DNA of 18,930 nucleotides from DASYSA01 sp036003885. GTDB taxonomy: Bacteria; Acidobacteriota; Blastocatellia; UBA7656. The notes below the pieces were generated by a model. It was given only the letters and a program-made list of their open reading frames with translations. It did not search any database and was not told the origin of the DNA. A program made the position numbers and the translations under genes. The stretch covers positions 1 to 18,930 of the forward strand of contig DASYSA010000405.1 in assembly GCA_036003885.1 (NCBI GenBank). The letters run 5' to 3'. Shown one piece after another: positions 6,448-14,833 of the stretch; within the stretch, counting starts at the first letter, position 1; each line of letters opens with the position of its first letter.

Positions 6448-8274
6448 ATACAGGGCCTGAGCTATGCCAAGCAGCGACGAAACGTTGTGCTGCACGAAGT
6501 CGATTCGTATTCTCATCGACGTGATGCTCGCCCGGAATCCGCCAACCGCGCGCTCAGGATTTGCGAGGAAGAAGCCGTTCGGTCCGGTGAACTGCTGCGT
6601 CAGTTGAAATCGCGCCGACGCCTTGAGAGCGGCGGCGATGCCTGAAGCCCGAGAGTCGCCGATGGACACTGCGAGTCGATACGCCGCTATCATCCCCTCC
6701 GCACGCGAGGCCGCCGGAGTAGATCGCGGAACTCCCGGACGAAATCCGCCTGAGTAACCCACTGGATCGGCGTCCGTGTATTGTTCCGCCACCATGGCCT
6801 CTGCCAACGCCAGAGCATGCTCGGCATACGGGCGCTCACGCCGTATTCTGTGAAGCGCCTCAAGGGCCTGCATCAGCCAGGCATCTGGCGGAAGGAAGCC
6901 CGCCTTTTGTTGAGATTGGATCAGGTAATCAGCGCCGCGCCTTGCCGCAACGAGCAGCCTCCTGTCGCCATTCAACCCATACAGTCGCACCAGCCCAAGG
7001 ATCGCTTCGCCGGGATAATAGAGCGAGACGCTGCCCTCAGGTTCGTCTCCGCGAACAGGATGATAGCTTCGAAAGGAGCCGTCCCTGTGTTGCATCGCGA
7101 CTATCTGGTTCGCCAAACGCTCCGCGCTCGAGCGATCACCCGACTGCGGATCCAGCTCCGCTTGAGTTACAAGCGCCAGCAGCGCCAGTCCATTTGCACC
7201 AAGCTTGGCTTTACCGTCATCGTCCAGAACGAAGAGGGTCCGCTTATCCGACGGACGGAACCGCGTCTTCAAAAAGCCGACAGCCCGGCGCGCTGAATCG
7301 AGATACCGCACATCGTGAACAGCGTTGTACAGATCAAACAGCGCGAGCGCTGCGCCCGCATGTCTGAGAATGTTGTAGGCGCGGCCGCCCACCCGATCCT
7401 CAACCGGATCATATGAATAATGAAAGCTCCCATCGGGCTGTTGCATTCGCACGAGATAATCTCCACCTGCCCGCGCGGACGCCACCAGCCTGCCTCGCGT
7501 CAACTCCGTGAACGGTATGCTTCCCCTGACAATTCTCGATACAGAACCGCGCGACCTGTCCTCCACAAACGAGATCGTGCGAAACCGGCTCAGTGTAACG
7601 CGGGGTGATCTCCAGGCCTGCGCATCGAGGCCTAATTGTCTCATGGTGCGGTTCAACAGATCATCGGCGCCCTGAGCACCGGTGTCCTCGTCGAAAACAG
7701 ATCGATAAAGCATCTCGAGCGGCAACAGGTAGAGGATTCGCCCGTCGGTTTCGACTGCCACACCTTCAACTCCAGGATCAACAAGGTCGGCGGCCGTCTG
7801 CCGGCGAGAGGAGTCAGCGTCCGGCTTCGCCAGCGGAGTGAGACCGCCGTCGAGAACGTCTATCTGAATTCGATAGGGCGTTGATTGCGCAGGCGGCCAG
7901 ACGCCCCGGCTCGACACAACAGATGCTGGGATTTTGGAGAGCGCCGAGTTCAGGGCGGCGGCGAGGCTGTCTCCCGTTCCAACCGCAGCCAGGGGACAGA
8001 TGACACATCCGCGTGAGTAAGGCGTGACGAACAAGGTGGTGTCTCGAGTCTCTCCAGCATCGACCGGCATCACCTGCTGAGGCGCGATTTCGTTCTGATT
8101 GCCGCTCAAGCGTGCTCTAGCCTGGACGAGGAGCCAGAGCGCAGCATCATCCGAGATGGACTCAGAGCGGGAAGGCTTTTCGTTTGAGAAGTGAGGCGCA
8201 AGGCCAAGCCCAGAAATAACGGCAACGATCAACACCGAAACGGCTACCGGGTATTTTGATCTGAATGGAAGCAT
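6445..8274 (-). CDS. Membrane-anchored protein with AMMECR1-like and alpha/alpha-toroid domains
   Basis: This 609-residue protein has an N-terminal hydrophobic segment (about 9-26) that could be a signal anchor or an uncleaved signal peptide. Residues about 40-240 resemble an AMMECR1 domain: RGCVICPL at 88-95 (the conserved RGCIGTL position), then VLDGGLTPL, then GVAVETDGRILYLLPLEM, then a short helix ending LGLDAQAW, then a final strand LSRFRTISF. From about 260 to the end it looks like an alpha/alpha-toroid, as in six-hairpin glycosidases or terpene-cyclase-like folds. Repeated motifs there include DYLVRMQQPDGSFHYSYDP (272-290), IVAMQHRDGSFRSYHP and DYLIQSQQ. No catalytic residues can be assigned. 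C90 and C93 form a CxxC in the first domain. The ATG at 8274 has only a weak purine-rich sequence upstream. The substrate is unknown; an envelope carbohydrate role is only a guess. The TAG stop lies at the edge of a repeat block. Confidence 0.7.
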   Translation of the reverse strand: MLPFRSKYPVAVSVLIVAVISGLGLAPHFSNEKPSRSESISDDAALWLLVQARARLSGNQNEIAPQQVMPVDAGETRDTTLFVTPYSRGCVICPLAAVGTGDSLAAALNSALSKIPASVVSSRGVWPPAQSTPYRIQIDVLDGGLTPLAKPDADSSRRQTAADLVDPGVEGVAVETDGRILYLLPLEMLYRSVFDEDTGAQGADDLLNRTMRQLGLDAQAWRSPRVTLSRFRTISFVEDRSRGSVSRIVRGSIPFTELTRGRLVASARAGGDYLVRMQQPDGSFHYSYDPVEDRVGGRAYNILRHAGAALALFDLYNAVHDVRYLDSARRAVGFLKTRFRPSDKRTLFVLDDDGKAKLGANGLALLALVTQAELDPQSGDRSSAERLANQIVAMQHRDGSFRSYHPVRGDEPEGSVSLYYPGEAILGLVRLYGLNGDRRLLVAARRGADYLIQSQQKAGFLPPDAWLMQALEALHRIRRERPYAEHALALAEAMVAEQYTDADPVGYSGGFRPGVPRSTPAASRAEGMIAAYRLAVSIGDSRASGIAAALKASARFQLTQQFTGPNGFFLANPERAVGGFRASITSMRIRIDFVQHNVSSLLGIAQALY

Positions 8275-8289
8275 GCGAACTTCGCCCCA

Positions 8290-8496
8290 CGTAGGATCTA
8301 GGATCTCTAGGATCTAGATGAGAAGGATTCTCTCACGCCTCGTCGCAGGCGCGCAAAAAGGATCTAGATCCCAAATCCCAGATCCTAATCCTGGATCCTA
8401 ATCCCAGATCCTGAATTCTCTAGATCCTAAGTCCTAGATCCTACCTCCTAGATCCTAAATCCGAGCTCCTAGAGATCCTACCTCCTACCTCCTACG
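8290..8496. repeat. Degenerate GATCCTA-word array with inverted left arm
   Basis: The left arm (8290-8318) reads TAGGATCT-type words and the right array (8359-8495) reads AGATCCTA-type words, in opposite orientation, around a 40-nt unique centre. I count 12 GATC sites within about 190 bp. The right edge consists of CCTCCTA copies and contains the TAG stop codon of the S8 protease gene. The block fills almost the whole spacer upstream of the AMMECR1/toroid gene, so any promoter for that gene must lie in or beyond it. I see no gene here. Confidence 0.85.
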
Positions 8497-11041
8497 TGAA
8501 GCTGGCCGTGAGCACTGCTCTGCCCCGGTTGTCGCGAATCTCCACTTGCCTGATCCTGGTTACGGGCAGCACTGGCGGAGGCGGCTCGTCCGAATTCGTG
8601 CGCCACCTCTTGTCCACGCTGCCCCCACTATCGGTTGTGACGTTCCCGATTGAAGCGCCATTTATGAAGATCGAATAGGTAGAGCGTGAATTGAGTTTGT
8701 CAGCGTCGATCCTCAGCTCCTCTCGCCCGCTTGAGATCTTAATCCGGACTTCCCCTCTGGCGTCCGAGTCCACGCCGGTGCGCTGGAAATTCCTGCGAAC
8801 ATCCAGCCCCTCTACAGTCTTCACTTCAATCTTACGTGCAGTGATTGAGGAGTCGGGTTGTTGTACCCCTTCCACTTCAACCAGGACGCCGAGGGCGATG
8901 CCGCCGCTTACCTGGCTGATGATCGTAGTTGAACCGACATGAACGACCAGTCCACCGACTCGCCAGTCTCCCGTGAAGCCGCTGGATGGAAGGGCTTCGA
9001 CTCTTCCACGGAACTCCAGCAAGCCGGCTTCCGCGACTCCAACGTCACTACCGCTGGTTCTGAAGGTGCCCTGCAACACGATCTGCCCCAGGGGATTGAG
9101 CAACTCGACCCGGTTGATGTTGTTCGCGGGCCTGAGTGCAGGAGGAAGCAAAACGCCGCTCGATCCATCACTCGTGAACTTCACTTTGAGATATCCGACC
9201 TGCGCAGTGGCTGAACCTATTGGTAGAGTGTCCACCACTATCTGGTAGCTGGTACCGGATACAAGCCCCTGACCTTCAACGCGAAGCTCTTCCCCCGCTG
9301 CTTCGACCTCAACTCGAGCGCTGCCGCTGGCCTGTGGTAACACCGTAGTTGGTATCAAGGACATCTCCTTCTCGAAGAACTGTCCAGGCGGGCCTGCACC
9401 TCCGCCAACAGAACCAAAGTCCGCCTGAAGCACGATGCGGTCACTCATATCTCGAACTTCGACGTGTTTGATATTGTTGACCGGAAAGAGCGCCGGCGGA
9501 AGGGCGAAGTGCTCCGCGTCAGGCGTAGTCGCGAATTCGACTTTCAGCTCGCCGAAATTCGTAGCTTGAAATCTCGAATCCGTGAATACGTTGGTGTCCA
9601 CAACAATCTTATACACGGAGCGCGGACTGAGCCCACGAGCTTCGACTGCAAATTCCTGCTGGGCCCCTAGTATTTCTACCCCTGTCGTGCCGCCAGCCGA
9701 CGGTTCGATTCCAGTGGGGGTAAGTGCCACGGAAGCGTCGATATCCGACCCTGGATTGAGACTCTGCAGGGCCCTGAGCGGACTAACTTCTCCTTTGCCC
9801 AGTTTGCCGGCAAATTGGGGATTTGCTGAGTCAATGTTGACTGCCGACTGCTCGATTACCGCTCTGACATCAGTGTTCCTCGGGAACACCTCCAGAATCA
9901 GAGCAGCTTCAGCCGTTGCAATCGGCGCCGCAAAGGAGGTTCCGCTCCACATCGCGTAGTCGCCCGACGTGCCCCCGGGGAATGTGCTGATCACCCTCAC
10001 GCCCGGTGCGTCCACTGCAGTCGCACCCCCGAAGTTCGAGAACGAGGCTCTGATCCCAGCCAGATCAGTTGCAGCAACTCCCATCACGTTGAGCCTATAG
10101 TTCGCTGGAAACTGTGGCCGGATATCGGTGTCGGCATTCTCGTTTCCCAGGGCTGCGACAAGCACGGCACCGCGCTGTCTAGCATAGTTTATCGCGTCCC
10201 GCAGAACGGTTGAGTCCGTGGGCGAGCCGAAACTAAGATTGATTACCTGAGCGTGGTTGTCGGCAGCGTACTTGATAGCCGAAGCAACAGAGAACGCATC
10301 CCCGGTTCCATCGCTCCCGAACGCCCTGATGGGCATTATGCGCGCCCCCGGGGCAAGCAGCGAAATGAGCCCCGCGATGAAAGTTCCGTGACCTGAAATC
10401 GAGTCGGGTTGTGTCACCAGCGTTTCAGTAGGATCGTTGTCGTTATCAAAGAAGTCCCATCCCCTAAAATCGTCAACCAGTCCGTTGTTGTCGTCGTCGA
10501 CCCCATTGCCCTCCGGGTCCGATGAGTTGATCCAAAGCCTCGATTGAAGGTCCGCATGCGTGCGATCGACTCCGGTGTCGATGACCGCGACCAGGATGTT
10601 GTTACCCGTCGAGCGAAGGTTTACCGCAGTGAGATCCTCGACGAGGGTCTGCGAAAGAAACGTGTTCCTGGATTGCCCCGCGGTTGGATTGCTGTCCGGA
10701 AACGCCATGATCGACCGCGCAAAAGCGGTGAATGGGCTCGTAACGAGCGGGTTCAGCGCAGCGCTGATAATGTCCGGATCCGCCAAGAGTAGCGTTAGAG
10801 CGTCAGTCTCGTTCTGGCCACTCGGAAGCGCAAGACGGTAAATGTTTGTTCCAAAGAGCCGGCGCAACATGGTTGTTCCATTTCGACCGTTGACCGTTGC
10901 GATGGAGGCTCCCGGCCTGATCTCTACGATGACCTCGCCTCTTACAAAGCCGCCGTTCGGCGGTGTCTGCGATAGACCGCCGGTCTGAAGCAGGCAGACG
11001 ATCACAGCCAACACGAAAATCGGACGTATCATGTAATTCAT
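8492..11041 (-). CDS. Secreted S8 (subtilisin-like) serine peptidase with beta-rich C-terminal repeats
   Basis: This 849-residue protein has a signal peptide (hydrophobic 4-20, likely cleavage near 24). A propeptide-like region (about 32-100, FVRGEVIVEI onward) follows, then a subtilase domain (about 135-425). The triad is intact: D155 in VAVIDTG, H218 in SGHGT, S369 in SGTSFAAP, with oxyanion N300 in AALGN. An Asp/Asn-rich segment (NGVDDDNNG) before His suggests calcium binding. Three related beta repeats follow at about 453-542, 574-660 and 762-848. Each ends in a strand like RIVLQADF or GQIVLQGTF. A segment at about 672-742 resembles DUF5666 and is inserted before the third repeat. The start at 11041 is set by GGAG (11052-11049) 7 nt upstream and by the signal peptide; the frame stays open 18 codons further. 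It lies 157 bp downstream of the CHAT gene on the same strand; co-transcription is possible but unproven. Substrate is unknown. Confidence 0.93.
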   Translation of the reverse strand: MNYMIRPIFVLAVIVCLLQTGGLSQTPPNGGFVRGEVIVEIRPGASIATVNGRNGTTMLRRLFGTNIYRLALPSGQNETDALTLLLADPDIISAALNPLVTSPFTAFARSIMAFPDSNPTAGQSRNTFLSQTLVEDLTAVNLRSTGNNILVAVIDTGVDRTHADLQSRLWINSSDPEGNGVDDDNNGLVDDFRGWDFFDNDNDPTETLVTQPDSISGHGTFIAGLISLLAPGARIMPIRAFGSDGTGDAFSVASAIKYAADNHAQVINLSFGSPTDSTVLRDAINYARQRGAVLVAALGNENADTDIRPQFPANYRLNVMGVAATDLAGIRASFSNFGGATAVDAPGVRVISTFPGGTSGDYAMWSGTSFAAPIATAEAALILEVFPRNTDVRAVIEQSAVNIDSANPQFAGKLGKGEVSPLRALQSLNPGSDIDASVALTPTGIEPSAGGTTGVEILGAQQEFAVEARGLSPRSVYKIVVDTNVFTDSRFQATNFGELKVEFATTPDAEHFALPPALFPVNNIKHVEVRDMSDRIVLQADFGSVGGGAGPPGQFFEKEMSLIPTTVLPQASGSARVEVEAAGEELRVEGQGLVSGTSYQIVVDTLPIGSATAQVGYLKVKFTSDGSSGVLLPPALRPANNINRVELLNPLGQIVLQGTFRTSGSDVGVAEAGLLEFRGRVEALPSSGFTGDWRVGGLVVHVGSTTIISQVSGGIALGVLVEVEGVQQPDSSITARKIEVKTVEGLDVRRNFQRTGVDSDARGEVRIKISSGREELRIDADKLNSRSTYSIFINGASIGNVTTDSGGSVDKRWRTNSDEPPPPVLPVTRIRQVEIRDNRGRAVLTASFT

Positions 11042-11198
11042 GGTTTTGCTCCATGTTGTGGGTGCTCGCAAATTCATGTGAGGTTGCTGGGCCAATCACG
11101 GTCCGGACGTCGCAATCAAAACGATTCTTTTTGTTCTTTTGGCATTCTTCTTTTTCACGCCACTAACGCCAATCACTGCCGTTGTGGGCTGTGTTTGG

Positions 11199-14057
11199 TT
11201 ATCCCGGGTCTCCCATCAAGACAAATGGAGCCCAGTAGTATGGATGACCGTACTCCTGCTTTATCGCGAGCTGCGCCCGGCGAAGCGCGGCGCGCTTGCT
11301 CTTTCCAGCGCATATATCAGAGTACATCTCGCGCATCAGATCGGCAGTCGAGCGGTCACCCACGGCCCATAGGCTCACAACCAGTGACCGCGCGCCCGCG
11401 TGCAGGAACCCGCGCATCAGTCCTTGAAGCTCATCCCCTGGAAAGACCTTGTTCATCCCGGTGTGACAGGCGGACAGCGTCACAAGCTCAGCGTTCAGCG
11501 TCAGGTCCAGCAGGCTGTAGAAGTTCAGGTGCGAATCGGCCAGCTTCAAGAACGAGAACATCGGGTTGTCCCGACGAAAGTAGCCGTGCGACGCCAGGTG
11601 CAGGAAGCGAGCCGAGGGCGCCGCCCGCATAAGGTTCTCCCAGGTCGCATCATTTCCTACGAGTTTCACCGCCTTCGGGAAGAGCGAACCGAGGCTGTCG
11701 ATCTCGTCCTGAATGCCTGGCGTCCCCCGCTCCGCAACGCCAAGCGCTACGAAGCTGTTAGTCGCGGGAATGGCCGCAAGCTGTCTGCGCTGCGGGGTCG
11801 CCGGCGTTCGACATAGCTTCAGCACAGCGGTGCTCGCTGCATATGAGATTTCAAACCGGTCCACAAGATAGTCCGCACCCGTGCAGAGCGCATGAAACGG
11901 AAGATAATGAAGCGCACCGTGAGGTATCACGATCAGGCGGTCGCCATCCAGCACACTCTCAACCGGCGCGAAGACCAGATTGTACAGGGTTCTCAGATGC
12001 TCGTTCAGTGCGCGCTTAAGCTGGCCGAAGTGCTCATCAACATACGCAGCTCCATAGTTAAACTTGTCGAGTTGGAATCTCATCGCCGAAATTGCGCGCT
12101 CGACATCGCTCCTGGACGCAATCGCGCGACGCACCTTGATTCCTCGGGGCGAAGCGATGAATGCCGAGACTTGATCTCCTGTGGTAAAGAATTCGATTGC
12201 AGTCTCCCCCGCTTCCAGCACGCTGCAAAGATCCGATGTAGTGACTGCGGACCTGCCCTGCATTTCAGCCGGTCCCAGGCCTTCCGCTTCCAGCCGACGG
12301 AACAACAGAGTTATCTGTCGCTCACAGCGTGCAACCTCGAGGCGATAGCGTTCAGCAGTTTCGACTCTGCGCTGGTCTCCCTTGTTGTCTTCGAGATTCG
12401 CGTGCGAACTGTACCAGTTCAGGTCTTCGATCAATCTGGCAAGGCGCTGGCGGGCTTCGGCCTCGAGACTGGAGCCTGACGTCTCTTCCGAGTGTCGCGC
12501 ATACCGCGCGAGCAGGTCAGCCAGCGCTCGCGATTTGCACGACTCTACGAGAGTGAAGGCTTCCTCGACCGCCGACTCATTCGCCTGATCCAGGCATTCT
12601 CTGATCGCGTCCTCGTAGGTCTCGATCTTGTCCTGTAAGAAGATCGCCTTGAATTCGTCCGCCGCAACCCCGGTTCGCATCCTCTCGATGACCTCAACCG
12701 CCAGGCGAAAGTTATCAAGTGCCTGGCGCCTTCGTCCGCGGCCGCGCTCGATCCGTCCAATCAGGTGATGGCACTGATAGGCGACCGCCCGCGCTCCGAG
12801 GTCTCTCGCGGACACCAGCGCGGCTCTCGCCAACCGCGTCGCCTTGCGGACATCGCCGATATGAAACGCCGCCCGCGCGCCGAGCAGTCTCGCGTAGGAG
12901 GATCTCGATGCCAGCTTCTGCCTGCCAAAAACGCGCAGTGACAAGGCTGCCCGTCGCGAGGCTTCCGCTGAGTCACCCTTGCGAATGGCGAGATCCGCAA
13001 GGTATGAATCGGCCAGAGCAGTAAAGGTCCGATTGCCGGCATCGGCGAACGCCTCGCGTGCGCGTGTCAGGTCTTGCTGCGCCTGCTCGATTCGACCCAG
13101 TCCCATCAATGCGAGCGCCTGCACCTGACTGCTCCGCGCCTCGTCGTAGGGCATTCCCAGCTCTTTGAAACTTGAGCGCGCGGTCCCTGCACTCTCATGC
13201 GCATCTTCGAAGGAGTTCAGGGCCAACAGTATCTCCGCGACTTCCAGGTTGCAGTGCGCGACAAGTTCGGTGCTGCCCAGCTTGCTCAGCCGGTCCCGCG
13301 CCGAGTAGTACCCGGCGAGGGCGGTATTATAGTTCCCGCGCTGGAACTGAAGATATGCAATGTGGAACCGCGACTGCGCAGCCTGGAGCGATTTTCCGGC
13401 TCTTTCAAAGACAGCCGCTGCATTCTCGAGCAAAGCAAGCGCTTCGTCCGGGCGATCGAGTTCAGCGAGGACGTTCGACCGGCTGAAGTCGACCAGAGCG
13501 CACATCGTCTCATCACCGCTGGCCTCGAGCACTCCGCGCGCCCTATCGTAATGCTCCAGGGCCTTCCCATAACGATCGAGCCGATAATAGATATGGCCGA
13601 TGTTGGTATCGAGCTGAGCAAGCTCGACCGGCTCGCCTCTCGATAGAACACGCCTCGCCTGACGAGCAGTTCGAAGCGCGTCTTCGTAGCGACCCATCAT
13701 TAAGAGAGCCGCCACCTGCGGCTTCTGGATTATTGCAGCTTCGTTTCTCAGGTTCGCCGAGCGCATTGCCTTCACAGCATCGTCGTAGAGCGCATTCGCC
13801 TCCGAGTGGCGTCCCGAGCCATAGAGGACTCGAGCGCGGGAGCCCTGGGCAAATGCCTTCGACACGGGGTCGCCCACAAGGCCCGCAAGCTCTTCGACGC
13901 GGTCAGTTAGACGCGCGGCCTCGTTCAGGTCGCAAGTCACAAGGCGATCGACTTCAGACTTTAGGACCGAAAACATCTGCCACTCGAATGGACCATTCTC
14001 CCGCAAGAAGGCTTCCGGGCTCTCGGCACTCATCAGCTTGTCAGTCAGCTCGGTCAC
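11199..14057 (-). CDS. TPR-CHAT protein (caspase-like cysteine protease)
   Basis: This 952-residue protein has no signal peptide or membrane segment, so it should be cytoplasmic. The N-terminal 480 residues or so are tetratricopeptide repeats, for example the stretch beginning NIGHIYYRLDRYGKALEHYD and several later TPR pairs; they probably bind a partner or sensor. A charged helical linker follows (about 480-600). The C-terminal CHAT domain carries RLIVIPHGALHYLPFHAL, then the catalytic dyad: H824 in LHLASHGYF and C864 in LSACHTG, followed by GFLHAGARSLVVSLWAV. CHAT proteases cleave partner proteins in regulatory or conflict systems, as in type III-E TPR-CHAT and gasdermin systems. The start is a GTG at 14057 with GGGAG (14068-14064) 6 nt upstream. 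It is 77 bp downstream of the zinc-finger gene and is probably co-transcribed with it. No CRISPR gene is adjacent. Confidence 0.93.
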   Translation of the reverse strand: MTELTDKLMSAESPEAFLRENGPFEWQMFSVLKSEVDRLVTCDLNEAARLTDRVEELAGLVGDPVSKAFAQGSRARVLYGSGRHSEANALYDDAVKAMRSANLRNEAAIIQKPQVAALLMMGRYEDALRTARQARRVLSRGEPVELAQLDTNIGHIYYRLDRYGKALEHYDRARGVLEASGDETMCALVDFSRSNVLAELDRPDEALALLENAAAVFERAGKSLQAAQSRFHIAYLQFQRGNYNTALAGYYSARDRLSKLGSTELVAHCNLEVAEILLALNSFEDAHESAGTARSSFKELGMPYDEARSSQVQALALMGLGRIEQAQQDLTRAREAFADAGNRTFTALADSYLADLAIRKGDSAEASRRAALSLRVFGRQKLASRSSYARLLGARAAFHIGDVRKATRLARAALVSARDLGARAVAYQCHHLIGRIERGRGRRRQALDNFRLAVEVIERMRTGVAADEFKAIFLQDKIETYEDAIRECLDQANESAVEEAFTLVESCKSRALADLLARYARHSEETSGSSLEAEARQRLARLIEDLNWYSSHANLEDNKGDQRRVETAERYRLEVARCERQITLLFRRLEAEGLGPAEMQGRSAVTTSDLCSVLEAGETAIEFFTTGDQVSAFIASPRGIKVRRAIASRSDVERAISAMRFQLDKFNYGAAYVDEHFGQLKRALNEHLRTLYNLVFAPVESVLDGDRLIVIPHGALHYLPFHALCTGADYLVDRFEISYAASTAVLKLCRTPATPQRRQLAAIPATNSFVALGVAERGTPGIQDEIDSLGSLFPKAVKLVGNDATWENLMRAAPSARFLHLASHGYFRRDNPMFSFLKLADSHLNFYSLLDLTLNAELVTLSACHTGMNKVFPGDELQGLMRGFLHAGARSLVVSLWAVGDRSTADLMREMYSDICAGKSKRAALRRAQLAIKQEYGHPYYWAPFVLMGDPG

Positions 14058-14134
14058 CTTTCACTCCCAGCGCGCGGATGTCCACCGCTACCGATTGGAA
14101 TATTGGAACAATGCTCTTGTGGAACGCACGAGCA

Positions 14135-14761
14135 TTAAAGGGGCGCTGTAACCGGAAACTCCTCAACCACCAGGACTCCGTCAGGAAGCTCGAGCTGCAG
14201 GCCGTAATCACCCAGCTCGACCCCCTTGATTGTGAACTCGCCCACCGCGTTAGTAGCTGTTGTTAGAAGGCGCTCATCTCCCCGCATTAGATCGACCGGG
14301 CGGGCCGCTACCGAATCGAACGAAGCCTCCCCTTCTCTGAGGACCTGGCCCGCAACATCCGCATGCGACTGGTCGGCAGGAGCTATCTGCAGATCTATGC
14401 TGTACCCCCGCACTCGATACAACAACTGCCGATTGGCCGATTCCGTGGACCTCACACCTTCCACCACCGGGAGAGCGATGCTGTCGAATACCAGCGAGGC
14501 GACTGCTCGACCCATTCGTTCGAGTATCCCAGGCTTTTCACGCTGGACTTCGTGGATCCGCAGCGCGCGTTTGAGAACCCATGGCGGCGGGTCGAAGGAA
14601 TCATCAGCCGCTGCGATGCTGACCGTTCTCTCGTACCACTGGCGTGTCGCAGTGCAACTCGAACAGCCCGCTTCCAGGTGTTGGGCGACAAGAGAGGCAT
14701 CGCCCACGGCGAGATGTCCATCCAGGTAGTCTATCAGTCGCGCGAAAGCAGGACATTTCAT
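14135..14761 (-). CDS. Soluble zinc-finger anti-sigma-like protein with C-terminal beta domain
   Basis: The product has 208 residues. Its N terminus has a putative zinc-binding anti-sigma (ZAS) pattern: C3, then H28 and C33-x2-C36 in QHLEAGCSSC. This is H-x4-C-x2-C, one residue longer than the classic H-x3-C-x2-C. A linker of about 100 residues follows with no convincing transmembrane helix (a weakly hydrophobic stretch at about 86-102 only). The last 70 residues, with GEFTIKGVELGDYGLQLELPDG, resemble a carboxypeptidase-regulatory-like or transthyretin-like beta-sandwich. It probably binds the sigma factor encoded 72 bp upstream and holds it inactive in the cytoplasm. I chose the ATG at 14761 (GAGAG 8 nt upstream) over an in-frame TTG at 14776. 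Its position between the sigma and CHAT genes makes it a candidate CHAT substrate, which is inference. Confidence 0.8.
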   Translation of the reverse strand: MKCPAFARLIDYLDGHLAVGDASLVAQHLEAGCSSCTATRQWYERTVSIAAADDSFDPPPWVLKRALRIHEVQREKPGILERMGRAVASLVFDSIALPVVEGVRSTESANRQLLYRVRGYSIDLQIAPADQSHADVAGQVLREGEASFDSVAARPVDLMRGDERLLTTATNAVGEFTIKGVELGDYGLQLELPDGVLVVEEFPVTAPL

Positions 14762-14833
14762 AAAGGTAACTCTCAATTAGACTCTTTCAATTCTATAGAG
14801 CCGAATGCGAACGAAAAAATACGCTCATGTCAT

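Noticed and set aside
8290..8496. CRISPR array
   Set aside because: The GATCCTA words are short, degenerate and directly adjacent, with no unique spacers of constant length and no cas genes nearby.
11078..11632. Plus-strand open frame overlapping the CHAT gene 3' end
   Set aside because: Its composition is Arg/Ser/Pro-rich, typical of an antisense shadow; the CHAT frame with its catalytic Cys covers the same DNA.
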